Positions 46,651 through 58,504 of a stretch of DNA of 64,000 bases are shown here, in pieces (position 1 is the first letter of the stretch; every line of letters begins with the position of its first letter). The position numbers were made by a program, and so were the translations under genes. Location: the NCBI RefSeq assembly GCF_965363235.1, contig NC_134840.1:96918416-96982415 (forward strand). The letters are read 5' to 3'. Origin of the DNA: Mytilus galloprovincialis. Its lineage: Eukaryota > Mollusca > Bivalvia > Mytilida > Mytilidae. The notes under the pieces were generated by a model. The model was not told the DNA's origin, made no database searches, and was given only the letters and a program-made list of their open reading frames with translations.

Positions 46651-47170
46651 TATGTGAAATTACTGAAAGATGGTTTGTTGGCTGAGAGAGGATTTTGGAA
46701 GTCCTTTTTTTTTTTATCTTACTCCCACATTCATTTAATTGGAAGAGCCTTTTCTTCTATGAATTTAGAAAAAAATGTCTGTCATATATGGATGAGCGAT
46801 GATGATCTCAGTTTAGAATTCATTGTGTGAAACCATATAAACGCTATGCAAAGAAATGGTACAAGGTTCACACATAATTGTGGGAAAGGAAATGCTTTGT
46901 TCATGCACATGTTTGACAACACACTTTATCATAAGATTAGCTCAATATTGTGGAATAGAAAATGCAGAATTAAAATAATTAAACTGAGAACAGTGGAATA
47001 TGTAAGTAATAGAAGATGGGATTTGTTTTCCCTTAAAATTTATATGTTATCTTGTGTCTGAGATCCATAAATGTTTTGAATTGTAAATATTGTTTCTTTT
47101 TTTCATTTTTGATTAAGACTGATGTATATTCTTTAAAAGCCATATAAAATTATGTTTCTCTTCTTTTCAG

Positions 47171-47199
47171 ACTCAAATGGCAGAAAGTGACATTTCAAG
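47171..47199 (+). CDS. CEP128: CEP128 exon 21
   Basis: Residues 738-747, only 29 nt, phase 0 to 2: TQMAESDIS plus a split Arg codon. TTTTCAG acceptor, GTAAAG donor. Both neighbours require exactly this phase. Confidence 0.75.
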
Positions 47200-47627
47200 G
47201 TAAAGTACTTGTATTTGATTTCAGAGTAAATATAAAGAAAATATTTTACAATAGGGGTATCATAACTCATGGTATACAGCTTTCTATGATTATTTTTCGA
47301 AGAATATATGTATATCTTGGGGAAAAAAAGGAGACAAACAAACAACAGTTCATTAAACAGTACTCATAAAAATTAAGATAGATATAATAATCCAACAGAT
47401 CTTTAAAAATCTGATCTTGATCTCTGGTTTCACGATTTATTTGTAATGTTTTGTTTATGTGTTACCTGAAGGACAACCTTTGTTTACTTTAAAACTTTCA
47501 ACATAAAACTCAATCATAATAAGTAAATCAAGTGAGACATTTCCTCATGCACATTTGTATTATTTTACACATGATGATTTATATAACAAATGATTAACTT
47601 AGTTGAAAACTTATATTGTTTATACAG

Positions 47628-47697
47628 GGTGAAAAGAGTGGAAGAAGAATTGTTTTCAGTACAGAATGATGCTAAGAGATTCCAGGCAAATTTCGAG
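47628..47697 (+). CDS. CEP128: CEP128 exon 22
   Basis: Residues 747-770, phase 2 to 0: VKRVEEELFSVQNDAKRFQA then NFE. Confidence 0.85.
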
Positions 47698-47713
47698 GTA
47701 AATATGATATTAA

Positions 47714-47987
47714 GGTGGTACCTAACACTACAGGGAGATAACTCTGTAAAATCAGCAGAACGTTTTAATGACGTTGTGTTCTTAAGGGAATATTAAGCTT
47801 CTCGATGATCAAAATGAGTGTTTGTCAAACTGCTATATAACCAGTGTAATTTTTCTGATTAAACGGTTGGTTCAATTTTTTTGGTTTTTTTTATATTTTT
47901 GTCAAAGGGTCAAAGTAAATACTTTGTCAAAATTTTAAGAAAAATAAACGAGCCAAATTTATTTTTGTTCAGGTGTTAGGTACCACC
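47714..47987. mobile_element. TTAA-flanked MITE (piggyBac-type)
   Basis: Ends GGTGGTACCTAACAC and its inverse GTGTTAGGTACCACC, exactly flanked by TTAA on both sides (47710-47713 and 47988-47991). Length 274 bp. TTAA duplication is the piggyBac hallmark. It starts 16 bases after the exon 22 donor. Confidence 0.85.
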
Positions 47988-48059
47988 TTAAATGCATAAA
48001 AAAAAATTTGAAAAAAAATGTCATTTTCATGAAAGTTTAAACTGATTAAAAAATTTCTG

Positions 48060-48310
48060 ACAAAAAGAGATGAAAGATATCAAAGTGATATTCAAACTCA
48101 CAAGTGGGAAACAAACTAACTATTGGCAAAAAAAGAAAAACACCAAAAAAACTAAAAAACAAACAACGTTATACAAAACACAACACAGAAAACTAAAAAC
48201 AGAACTTCAGGAACCCAACCAAAACAGGGGATAGTCTCAGGTACTAAAACATCAGATCCCAATCAAAACTGGGGATAGTCTCAGGTGCTTTGGACAGTTA
48301 ATAGATGATA
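48060..48310 (+). repeat. dispersed repeat family D
   Basis: A-rich block (AAAACACAACACAGAAAACT, AGGGGATAGTCTCAGGT twice, 57 bp apart) of a repeat common in mussel genomes. Intron 22 of CEP128. Confidence 0.5.
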
Positions 48311-48458
48311 AACAATCTTTACACTCTTGTTATTTAGTCTCTGGTGAAAAGTTGTGTCTTTGAAAATCATACCATATCTACTTTTATTTAATGCTCACTT
48401 TAGTTTAAAGTATTTGTTTTGTAGTAATACAAATATTGATTTTTGACCTTGTTTTCAG

Positions 48459-48536
48459 GGTTTATTGCATGACATGGTGGCAGAAATTGATTCATTAATG
48501 GAGATTACAGCTGTTGGCACTAGAAATCCATATCAG
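48459..48536 (+). CDS. CEP128: CEP128 exon 23
   Basis: Residues 771-796, phase 0 to 0: GLLHDMVAEIDSLMEITAVG then TRNPYQ. A break in the coiled coil starts here. Confidence 0.85.
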
Positions 48537-48897
48537 GTGAGTTAGGTTTACTTTATAGATTCTGATGTGCTGGTGTCCTATAGTGGTTATAGCATAATGA
48601 CAGCTTGATTTGGGTAAAAACAAAGATGAAAATTATAGCAATTGATTTTTTTCTTCTTAATTTTGTAAAGTTGCTTTCCTTTTAATGAAGAATTGTTGAA
48701 ATTTGAACAATAACTGTTTGTCTTGCCTACATACAGTGTGCAGGGTGGGACGGTTTAAAAATAGAAAATGTGCACAAATGACAAATATACAACAGAAACA
48801 AAAAGATAAGGAAACAAGAAAATACTAATATATCATTCTTTCAGTAACATAAGCAAAACAGGTCTTTGGTTAACAATTGATTCTTTTTATTTTTTAG

Positions 48898-48948
48898 CCT
48901 GTAGCCACATCAACAGATGGACCAAATGCAACTATTGCTGAAGCAAAG
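48898..48948 (+). CDS. CEP128: CEP128 exon 24
   Basis: Residues 797-813, 51 nt, phase 0 to 0: PVATSTDGPNATIAEAK. Non-helical Thr/Pro linker. Confidence 0.8.
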
Positions 48949-48989
48949 GTATGTTAAACATGTGGTCAAATTTTATGCCTAAACGATAT

Positions 48990-49225
48990 AGCTAGGGACA
49001 TCATGTTTATCTTTCTGTATGTTCCTTTGTCAGTCTGTCCTGTTTCAGGTTAAAGTTTTATGTCAAGGTAGTTTTTAATGACGTTGAAGTCCAATCAACT
49101 TGAAACTTAGTACACATGTTCCCTATGATATGATTTTGCCAAATTAGAATTTTTACCCCATTTTTCTGTCCACTGAATACAGAAAATGAAACTGTAAGTG
49201 GGGCATCCATGTACTATGGACACAT
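48990..49225 (+). repeat. dispersed repeat family C
   Basis: TTGAAACTTAGTACACATGT ... GTGGGGCATCCATGTACTAT; same family as 5497-5762. Intron 24 of CEP128. Confidence 0.65.
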
Positions 49226-49508
49226 AATTGTTTTAAATGTTATTTTAGTATTTGCGAAGTAATAACAGATAAAGGGGAAGTAATTCACTTCTATCTTATG
49301 ATCAGTTGTTGATATGCCGTGCATGCATTTTCTTCATTGTATTTATAGATTGAAATCTGTAATCCTTTTTTATTATTTGTTCTTTGTGTTTTTGTACTGT
49401 GGAAAGTCGATGGCAAAAGGAGAACTTGGCCCTGAAAAAAAAAATCACTATGTGCAACCTAATAAGATGTTTTAAAATTAATCAGATTTCTATATATTTA
49501 ACTTTCAG

Positions 49509-49680
49509 ACTAAAATGAAATGGTTAAGAAGTGACATGAGGAATAGATTAACGAGAGAACAAAAGTTACGGAATGATTTACGTGAGGCCATTAATGCTAA
49601 CGAGAATGATCGACAGTACTTACTGTCAGAACTAGCCAAGCGTGAAGATGTCCTGGACGAATTGTCTGTAGTCAAACACG
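49509..49680 (+). CDS. CEP128: CEP128 exon 25
   Basis: Residues 814-871, ends phase 1. KMKWLRSDMRNRLTREQKLR resembles the conserved vertebrate EVEWLREEVRERLQRE segment. It then runs YLLSELAKREDVLDELS. Confidence 0.9.
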
Positions 49681-50075
49681 GTAGGTCAACCCCCAAAGGT
49701 GCATACTGAAATATGCATACTGATTAATGAGTTTGTCTGACAGAAATGCACAGAAACCTTTATAAATGAAAACCAATTGGTTTTAAAGTTTTAAATATTT
49801 TTCTTTTACTTGAAATTTAAGTTGAAATAATTGGAGAGATTTTCTATGAATACTTGATGAAAATAATTTCAATAAAAATTTGTTAACAGGTTTTTTAGGG
49901 TTTCTTTACAATTGTAAAAACCGAGGAAGATCTATTTGCTATGACTTTTCAAGTTTTACCTTCAAATAATATTTTTTTTTACCATGAATCTGTTGGATTT
50001 TCCCCATTCATAACGGATTACCTTGTATAATTCACATACACAGAAAATTTTACACATGCTTTTTTATGTTTACAG

Positions 50076-50125
50076 AATTATCCAAGAGAGAATTTGATAG
50101 TCAAAGTGCTGTAGAAAACTTAAAG
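50076..50125 (+). CDS. CEP128: CEP128 exon 26
   Basis: Residues 871-887, phase 1 to 0: ELSKREFDSQSAVENLK. TTTACAG acceptor, GTATGT donor. Confidence 0.85.
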
Positions 50126-50364
50126 GTATGTAATCTAAAAAAAATATATATTGAAAGGAAAAGCAGCTTTTTACATGGATTCTGGAAAACTTTCCTTTTT
50201 TTAAGTTGTTTGTTTTTATATTTTTTTTGTTCATTTGAACAATTGAAGTGATTTTTATTCTTTTAAAACCAAAAGTGTTTAAAAATACTTTTAATCCTCA
50301 TTGAATTCTCCATTATATGAGTTTTGTTGTTTGATTTTTTACGATATATTTTTCATTGTTACAG

Positions 50365-50481
50365 GATCATATATTAGATCTAACAGATGAAATAGAACTT
50401 CGTAAAATACGAGAAGAAGAAATTATACGATCTCATGTGATGGATAAAAAACACATCATTGATGAAATGGACGATTTGAAG
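50365..50481 (+). CDS. CEP128: CEP128 exon 27
   Basis: Residues 888-926, phase 0 to 0: DHILDLTDEIELRKIREEEI then IRSHVMDKKHIIDEMDDLK. Coiled coil. Confidence 0.85.
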
Positions 50482-51070
50482 GTAAGTAATAAATTATAAT
50501 GCAACGTTGTGTGTGACATAGATTTGGAATATTTTAGGTGGTAAAGCTCTGTTTGAAGGTTACATACAACTGCTCTCTAGGAATTTATGTTTTGAAAATT
50601 GATCAGAAACCTTACAAGTCAGCTTAGAATTGAAGTGCTTCTGATTCATAGTACTTTTTAATCAAGGCAATTCACAAGCCAACAAGTACACAAAGAAATA
50701 CAAATTAATTTAGTATGACCCTCAAATTCGTTTTCAAGTATTTTAATAGACACATAAATGTAATATTTGATAGAATATGTGTTGGAGGCTGTACCGTGAC
50801 CTATAATGGTTTACTTTAAAAAATTGTTATTTGGATGGAGAGTTGTCTCATTGGCACTCATACCACATCTTCCTATATCTATTTAGTTGTATTCAAATAA
50901 ACATAAATATATGCACCTTCATTTAGTTACTATTATTTTATCAGAGTAACAAAGTTTTTTTTCTTCAAGTGAAAGTGTATTTTTTATAAAATTTACAATC
51001 ATTCATCTATTATTATGTGAATACCCAGATAGCATGATACAATATTCATATTTATTATTATTTTCCACAG

Positions 51071-51178
51071 CATGTACAAGAAGAGAAGGCCCGGATTGAG
51101 AACCGTTACCTCAAGTTACAGGATACAATGAGAGCACTACAAGATGAAATTCAGTCAGCTAACTTCTGTGGTGCAAAG
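51071..51178 (+). CDS. CEP128: CEP128 exon 28
   Basis: Residues 927-962, phase 0 to 0: HVQEEKARIENRYLKLQDTM then RALQDEIQSANFCGAK. Confidence 0.85.
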
Positions 51179-51525
51179 GTATGAGAATGGGTATCTCTGT
51201 AAAGCAGCTGTTTTATTTTGAATGTGTATTCCTTGCACATTTTTTGTTATTCAATTGAATTCAACTCTACAACTCTTTTTTGGGGAAAGTTTATGAAATA
51301 AATATTTTCTAAATTATAAAAATAAATACATGTAGCTTTAGTGAATTTAGCGTATGAATATATATTTTAATAAAAAAAAGAAATGAATTAACAACTTTAT
51401 GTTATGTGGAAATGTATAAAAAATTATTATAATATTAACCGTATTTGTCTGTACAACGCTGTATGAAAATTACTGTTAAACCTCCATTTAATTTATTTGA
51501 ACATTCTTTTTTTAATACTTTTTAG

Positions 51526-51675
51526 ATAACAGAAATAGAAAATAATATGCACAATTTACGGAAAGCCACACCTAAAAAGAAAAGAGTCAGAATACAAGAC
51601 ACGTCTCGTAGCCGATCAAAATCTCCACTCAGTCGAGCCAAGTCACCTCTACGACCTAAGTCCCCGTTAGTCTAG
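51526..51675 (+). CDS. CEP128: CEP128 exon 29 (stop codon)
   Basis: Residues 963-1011 and TAG at 51673. ITEIENNMHNLRK closes the coil. The tail ATPKKKRVRIQDTSRSRSKS then PLSRAKSPLRPKSPLV has four Ser-Pro sites in a very basic context, a likely phosphoregulated or microtubule/nucleic-acid-binding tail (inference). Confidence 0.9.
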   Translation: MTEIENNMHNLRKATPKKKRVRIQDTSRSRSKSPLSRAKSPLRPKSPLV

Positions 51676-53357
51676 TGATATTATTTATTGATAGCAATAT
51701 AACTTGATAGAGACCATGGCAGCTTGTTTATTGTCAAGTATTTGCCATTATTTATTTAGGCTAATTACTGTGAGTAATTGTACAGAAATAGATGGTTGTT
51801 TCAACTTTGCATTTATGTTGCAGTGGATAAACGTTGATGGAACTGTTAAGTTTTGTCATACACTTAAACCAAACTTTATAACCAATTGTCACATCCAATA
51901 TTGTCAAGTATCACATGACCAAGAAGGTGAATATTTTCATATGAAATCTGACGCAAGGAATGCAGAAAATAATCATATAAATACATGTACCATATGAAAT
52001 CTCAAGAACATGTAGTTTCTGACAAAGGTCAAATGACTTTACCTTGTAATTCCGTCCATTTTTTCTGTTGTTATATATAATATATCCCATCATTCCAATA
52101 ATAGCAAATGAACTTTGAACTTTGACTATAGTATTAATGGTTGTTAGTGCATTTTTTATATTTGAAATTTTTTTTAATAAATGTTTGTAAAGTTTAATAT
52201 TTATAGAAATCTCATTCCATTGATTTTTTCTACATTCCAACATTTAAAATTAATGAATTTCTTCTACTTGACAGTTTTCCATTCTTTGTTATATTGTTTA
52301 TTATTGTCTCGAGGGTTCTTATCTCCCTTTTCCCAAGGTTAAGTGACAAACAGAAATTAAGAAATGAATGTTATTTTGATAAAATTGTTTGTTTGAATTG
52401 AGTCAAGGATGTTTGTTATGTTCCTAACAATCATGATAGGATATCTGGTAGGTCATGCATGGTTTTATTTAAGGCTAGTGTTAATTTGCATCCTCTATAT
52501 CTTGACAATTTCGAAGGGCAAGTATACCCAGACCTTAAAACCTTTTAAAACTACTTTATATAATGATGGGGGATTTTAATCATGAGAACCTGTTGCATCA
52601 GTTTATAAACATGTTATAATTGTAAAATCTAATATACTATTGCTTTGTCTGGATAAATTTGTGCTTAAATATCATTTAAATGCCTGGTTTTAGGAAATTA
52701 GTTTTATTAAGCAAGATTTTTAAGAGTATCTTAATAGGGGGAAGTCCCACATGCATAGAAAAAATTGTCAGGTCTGTTAATAACCAAAATGATATTTTTT
52801 TTGCAAATGTAGAATTCTAATAAATGCCAGAAGTCCAACAAGTCTCCTCAAGACAACACGAGAGTAGAAATCTGATCTCTTCTTCAACCTTACAAAGAAT
52901 AAAATGATATATTTTTGCCTAGCCTTCATTTCGTAAACATGTCAAGAATAAGGGGCATGCATTAACATCTAGCAACATTATCTGTGATATATACATGTAG
53001 AACCATACCAGTATTTGTTTTTGTATTTATGTAGATATTGTATATATATATATATAACACACAATTTTTATGATTTAGATTTTTAAAATAACATACATGA
53101 AGAACAAAATCAAACAAATACCGTATAACTATTTATAATATTTGATTTTATTTATGGTAGATTTTAAATGTTAGACATTAAGTATACATTGCCTTGTCCC
53201 CTAGTGCTGGATATTTTATATTTTTTACGGTAGATACAGCATTTAATTTATTTATCAGGGTGGATGAATGTTGTCCAAATGTTTATGATTCATAACATAT
53301 ATTTCTGTACAATTTATTTGAATATTTTAAAGTAATTTCTGTAATTCATGAAATAAA
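51676..53357 (+). other. CEP128: CEP128 3' UTR candidates
   Basis: AATAAA signals at 52176, 52898 and 53352, the last followed by a T-rich stretch, so alternative polyadenylation is possible. The 97-codon frame at 51704-51997 lies in the UTR without support. Confidence 0.5.
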
Positions 53358-54365
53358 ATGTATTTTAATTTTAATTTTTTTTTTTAAATGGAATATTAAT
53401 TGTCAGTTCAAATGAATAAATTCTAATCACAATGGTTTTTTTTTAAAAGTAATGTTTAACAGAATCATCAGCTTCAAAATTAAAATTAAAAAAACCTATT
53501 TTTTAAAAGAAATATTTTTAGCTAGGCAACCAATGTCAGGTTGATACACAGTAATACATGTATCAGTATATTTAAATAAAAACCTGATGAGAATTTAATT
53601 ACCTTTTTATATCCGTTTTAGTTAATAGAACTAAACATAATAATTTATATCTGGCAGTTGTATTTATACATGCAGAAACAAAAGTTTACAATGTTATGAA
53701 TGTTTACATGTGAGAGTGTTTTACAAGTCTGAGAAATAAAAATGAAATAAAATAACTGTATTTGTTTCAAACGCAATGAATGAAAAGATGTTAGGTATAT
53801 ATTAATGATACAGTATCCAACGACCAAAAATACTGAAAAGACTAGTAAACATATAGGAACTTCTTTTACTGCTAAAACTTCGAAATAAATTACCTATATC
53901 CTTAAATGGAAATCTCATATGCAATATTATTTTTTTCAAAGTTCAAAATATAGGGCTGTGCATATTTTCAACGTTAATATGCCCCATACTTGAGAATTCT
54001 CCACTACCACTTCCTTCACATTCTGTATTCCTCAGAATTCAAGGCGACCAGGATGTTACACTGGTGACATTCCCAAGTTCTGTCTCTTTGAGAAGATACA
54101 TAGAGATCATATCTAGGAACCAGTACAACAAAAAAAATTATCTATGAATATTAAACATCTTCCCAAAAGAGGCACGATTTGTGAAATAGCTGTATTTATA
54201 AAGTGCAACCCAAGATTGATTTTGAAATGAATCACCAACAATCACCACCATTCACAGTGAAATTCACTGCCAAGAGTGATTTTAGCTATAAAAGGTTTAA
54301 TTCACCAGGTTTTATATTAGGAAATGTCTGTACCAAGTCTGGAATATGTTTTTTTTTTGTTTTTT
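53358..54365. other. intergenic between CEP128 and ISCA2
   Basis: AT-rich spacer with nothing recognised. Confidence 0.4.
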
Positions 54366-54645
54366 TGTTTAATAAAATTGAGAATGGAAATGGGGAATGT
54401 GCCAAAGAGACAACAACCCGACCATAAAACAGACAGCAGCAGAGGTCACCAATAGGTCTTCAATGCAGCGAGAAACTCCCGCACCTGGAGGCGTCCATCA
54501 GCTGGCCCCTAAACAAATATATATACTAGTTCAGTGATAATGGACGTCATACTTAACTCCAAATTATACACAAGAAACTAAAATTCAAAATCATACAAGA
54601 CTAACAAAGGCCAAAGGCTCCTGACTTGGGACAGGTGCAAAAATG
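54366..54645 (+). repeat. dispersed repeat family A
   Basis: AAAATTGAGAATGGAAATGG ... CAAAGGCTCCTGACTTGGGA. Same orientation as the 24286 copy and closely similar. Confidence 0.75.
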
Positions 54646-54799
54646 TTTAATGCATTTGTCATTTGATGAAGGACTTTTTGTTTTTGAATTTTTCTAGGAG
54701 ATTGGTATTAATGTTATTCTTTTTTCTTTCCACAATCACCACCTTTCAAACTTGGGGTAGTTGCAATATTTAAACATGAGTGCACATGCTGAAATGTGT

Positions 54800-56440
54800 T
54801 GCCTTCTTTTCTTACCAATCATTTTATGTTGATAGTTCTAAATATAAAGCTCTACCTCAAATATCACATAAGCATAAATGATCAAAGAAAATGAGGTCAC
54901 GGTCAGATAAACCAAACTGGAAATACATGTACATGTACATCTTACAATCATTCCCCCTCTCAAATATGCTTTAAATATAGTTGACCTGTTGCACATAGTA
55001 TCGAAAAGAAAGAAACTTAACCAGGAATTTTTTTTCATTGATCAATGAACCAGGAAATTAAGGTCAAGGTCAGAAGAACCCTACCAGACAGATATGTTCA
55101 CCTTACCATCATTACCCGTTTTAAATTGAGTTGACCCATTGCATATAGTGTTCAAGAAAAAACTTAAGATTGACAAATGAACCATGGAAATGAAGTCATG
55201 GTCAGATGATAATTGCAAAAACGACTAATACACCTTACATAATTCCATATATCAAATATGGTTGACTTATTCTTTGTAGTAACATAAAAACAGCCACCAA
55301 AAAACTAAAAACCACTTAATGACCAATGAACCATAAAATTGAGGAGGGGTCAATGAAACATGCAAGACTGATATGTATGTTGTAAAATCTGGTTGACATA
55401 TTGCACAAAGTATTAGAAAAACTGATCAAAACACAAAGATAAAACGTTTCGCTGAGTGCAGCTTGATACGACAGCAGAGGTCAATCCCTGAACAGTTGGG
55501 GCAAATTTGGACACAATATTCAAGCTTGATCCAGTCTGAATTTGGATTGTTATCAAATTTTTAACATTATATGTATTTTTTTAAATCTATTGCACAATAC
55601 TTGATACTTTTTTTTTTTAATTTGAAAAATCTTGAAACCCTTTAAAAAAAAATAACCCAAAACTTTTTGAACCCCCCCCCCCTTTTGGATCAATTACCCC
55701 CAAACTCAATCCCAGCCTACCCTTTGTAGTATGGTACCTTGAAGTACAATTTTAGAGAGATCCATTCACTTTAAAACAAATTATTGTCTGGAAACTACAC
55801 CACTAGCTTGTTTTTGGCCCTTTTTCCTGCATGATTCCAGCAATTAACCTAAAACTTAATCCTAGCCTTACCTTTGTGATATGAAACAATTACACACAAG
55901 TTATTGTTAAATGATTGGTTTTGGCCCCTTTTTTGGTCCTTCCTTCCTAAACTGTTGGTACCATTATCCCAAAATCAATCCCAACAATCCTTTTGTGATA
56001 TTGAACCATCTTGTAATATTTCATAGAGATCCATTCACTAAAACTTAAGCCATGTAAGTTATTGTTTGAAAATGAAATGTGTCTTCGGACAACACAGACG
56101 ATGACGATGACATCTTAGCATTATCAAACCCCAAAATGTTTGCTGTCATATAAAAACTAAACTTAAAACCATTGAACCAAGAAAATGAGGTCAAATTGAC
56201 ATGACGCCTGCCAGTTTGACATGACGTTGAGGTCAGGTGAAAACTGTCTGACAACATGAGGACCTTACAAGGTATGCACATACAAAATATATTTATTCTA
56301 TAACTCATAATAAGGGAGAAATTATGCATACTGAAAATCTTAACTTTTTTCAAGTAGTTACTGAACCAGGAAAATAAGGTCAAGGACAATGGAAATATGA
56401 CGGATGGAAACTTCAAAACATAATGCACATATACACAAAG
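54800..56440. repeat. diverged repeat region with GAACCAGGAAA-TNAGGTCA motif
   Basis: The motif (ATGAACCAGGAAATTAAGGT and variants GAACCATGGAAATGAAGTCA, GAACCATAAAATTGAGGA, GAACCAAGAAAATGAGGTCA) recurs about every 130-150 bp at 54890, 55045, 55180, 55328, 56175 and 56365. Between copies are TTGACC(T/C)(G/A)TTGCA-type segments. A different repeat (GTGCAGCTTGATACGACAGC) interrupts it at 55450-56060. Downstream of ISCA2. Confidence 0.55.
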
Positions 56441-56665
56441 TATGAAGGATATAGTTCTTCTACCTTCCAACATATCAAGCTGTGTTAATTTCACGGCCAG
56501 ATTCCTATGTCAAGCTTTCTACAACAGAATTTCAAATGGAGTTTCATTGTATCATATGTTAATGTATGTCCTGAAGATCTTAATTTCCTACACAAATAAA
56601 ATTAATAAGTTATTTATTTCTAACAACAAGGTAATAGACAAACATTAAAATAAAACAATAAAATA

Positions 56666-56840
56666 TCACAATTTTAAAGCAAATGAGGCACCACATGAGC
56701 ACCCTTGCTCAGCCTGTGGATTGTTTACTATAGCGAATGCACTCCTGATCAGTTCTTCCTGGAAATCGACAGTAGAACCTCGAACAAATTCCAGTGAATC
56801 ATTGTCTATTGCTACTTTAACTCCATCTTTCTCTATTAAA
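56666..56840 (-). CDS. ISCA2: ISCA2, terminal exon
   Basis: Minus-strand exon after TTTTTTCAG, 175 nt, completing the split codon of the previous exon. It reads [40 protein letters not shown] and [17 protein letters not shown], then TGA. Human ISCA2 ends NNPQAQQGCSCGSSFSIKL. The C-S-C pair supplies two of the three conserved cysteines that bind the iron-sulfur cluster. Acts in mitochondrial 4Fe-4S assembly with ISCA1 and IBA57. AATAAA on the minus strand lies near 56612. Confidence 0.95.
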
Positions 56841-57528
56841 CTGAAAAAAGAAATAGCATGCCATTTTATCAGTGTTTGGTACTGCAATCTAGTGACAGAT
56901 TCAGATGGGCTTGAAGGGAGTACCAACCCCCAAACCCCTGGATCTGATTTTTTTTATATAAAATTGTCTAAAACAATTGTTATGCTCACCTGTATTTTAA
57001 CCATGTTGGACAATTATGGCCCCTTTTCCTTACATTCTAGATCCCCCCTGCAATCTGTTTAAGCATATCTGAATAATATTTTTCCTCAAAATATGAACAA
57101 AATCTTGTAGTGTACATTGTACATTAAATTTTCATCTGCTCATATATATATATATATTTTATTTTGTTGCCCATGAACTATTTATTTAATCATTAATCCA
57201 ATACTAATGTACAAACATGACTTTTTCATTCTCAATGTACATACTTCAGTGTTATTATTTAAAAAAAAATGAGCTTCAAACCATAAGTATAATCTATATT
57301 CAAACACTTTGACTGTTTGTGCATCTTTTAAATTAAATTCATAATTTGTAAGGGAGATATATAATTCAATATCTTGATTTGGATTTAAACATGTATAAAA
57401 TAATACTTATTTACCTCCCCTGACTGAACTATTATATCTTTCTAAACATAGAACATGAAGACATTTTTTTTATTTTTCTTATCCAAGATATACTATTTAC
57501 TTTTTACTTCATTAACTATAAAACTTAC

Positions 57529-57647
57529 ATATCATCTTTATCTACTTTTGTATCGAACTCAAACTTTGTCTGAAAACCAGAACAGCCACCACCTTCTACC
57601 ACAACTCTTAGAAAAGTGCCATCATCTTCACTGATTCTCTTCAGTCT
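57529..57647 (-). CDS. ISCA2: ISCA2, middle exon
   Basis: Minus-strand exon of 119 nt between TTCTCCAG and GTAAGT, phase 0 to 2: [20 protein letters not shown] then [27 protein letters not shown] holds the first cluster cysteine, the signature of A-type carriers (human [17 protein letters not shown]). Confidence 0.95.
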
Positions 57648-57656
57648 CTGGAGAAT

Positions 57657-57820
57657 AAAGAATAAACTATATAGTCTACCAGAAAACTTGGATGAATAAA
57701 GAATAAACTATATAGTCTACCAGAAAACTTGGATGAATAAAGAATAAACTATATAGTCTACCAGAAAACTTGGATGAATAAAGAATAAACTATATAGTCT
57801 ACCAGAAAACTTGGATGAAT
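57657..57820. repeat. 41-bp minisatellite, four copies, beside a splice acceptor
   Basis: Four near-perfect copies of AAAGAATAAACTATATAGTC plus TACCAGAAAACTTGGATGAAT, starting nine bases from the ISCA2 middle exon. On the minus strand the polypyrimidine/branch region of the acceptor is part of the first unit. Confidence 0.95.
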
Positions 57821-57926
57821 AAAAAAGGTATTCTGAAAAGTGTAAAATGTTCCACTCTATCATGTCTATAGATATATAAATGTTTTATACTTTTCCTGTT
57901 AACACACAAATAAAAGCTGATGATTA

Positions 57927-58041
57927 CTGTGGATTCAGTATTATTCATGGTTACCAATTTTCGTGGGTACAGGTTAACCATGAATTTAAATCAGTTTGTA
58001 TGCAGACTTTGGCAATCCACTAAAATTGATATAGTTCACAG
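57927..58041. mobile_element. short CTGTGGATTC MITE
   Basis: 115 bp, CTGTGGATTCAGTATTATTC to ...TTCACAG, flanked by TA on both sides. Small relative of the 45472-46650 element. Confidence 0.6.
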
Positions 58042-58181
58042 TACCAAATATCAAAAACACATTGCAGAATAAATGATGTGAAACCAAATCAATAACTCAC
58101 ATTAATCCAAATTTTACTAGTAAAATACATCTCCACAACAAAATAACTTTTTGCAATTTATTTAAATTATCAAAAACTCAC

Positions 58182-58284
58182 ATTTATTGCACTTTGGCTA
58201 AGACGGAGGGCTTCACTCGATGATTCACTCTCAACTTGTTCAGTCTGATTCTTAGTTGATGCATATCTTATTCCAGACAAATTT
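58182..58284 (-). CDS. ISCA2: ISCA2, N-terminal exon with targeting peptide
   Basis: Minus-strand exon of 103 nt between ATTTTCAG and GTGAGT. After completing a split codon it reads NLSGIRYASTKNQTEQVESE, then SSSEALRLSQSAIN, and joins RLKRIS in phase 0. The Ser/Arg start suits a mitochondrial presequence cleavage region. The upstream exon must end in phase 2; it was not identified (one weak candidate starts at the ATG of 62132, giving MKRFSTTN). Confidence 0.8.
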
Positions 58285-58504
58285 CTGAAAATGAGAAAAT
58301 ACCATAAGTTAAATAATCAAATCATATTCCTTTTAACTTTCAAAGTAAAAAAGGTGATGTTTCCATATTCTCACAGAACAACAGACACTTTCTGTGTAAG
58401 TTTTTCTTATTCTAAGTGCCTGTGCAAATCAACAAACTAATACAATGTATAGAAATGAAGATATGGATGTATAGAGAAAGAGTTTATGACTCATTCTTAG
58501 CGAC

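Larger units (their letters stand above)
20890..53357 (+). other. CEP128: CEP128 gene (29 coding exons and 3' UTR)
   Basis: Joining 29 GT/AG-bordered, phase-matched exons gives one frame of 3036 nt (1011 residues); human CEP128 is about 1094. The N-terminal TRNLRSLDRMLDSYRD, the RRKRSSTVRFADD block followed by LHTLNNSLRDLSNDHIDLG, and SRVERRLNAIQNEL follow the order of vertebrate CEP128. Nearly all the rest is heptad coiled coil rich in E, K, R, Q and L. A basic Ser-Pro tail closes the protein. CEP128 is a subdistal-appendage protein of the mother centriole, linked to microtubule anchoring and ciliary signalling. Introns host many repeats, including an exon-18-derived array. Confidence 0.85.

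Noticed and set aside
56045-56494. 149-codon minus-strand ORF
   Set aside because: Composition of AT-rich repeat DNA; no family resemblance; overlaps the diverged repeat region.
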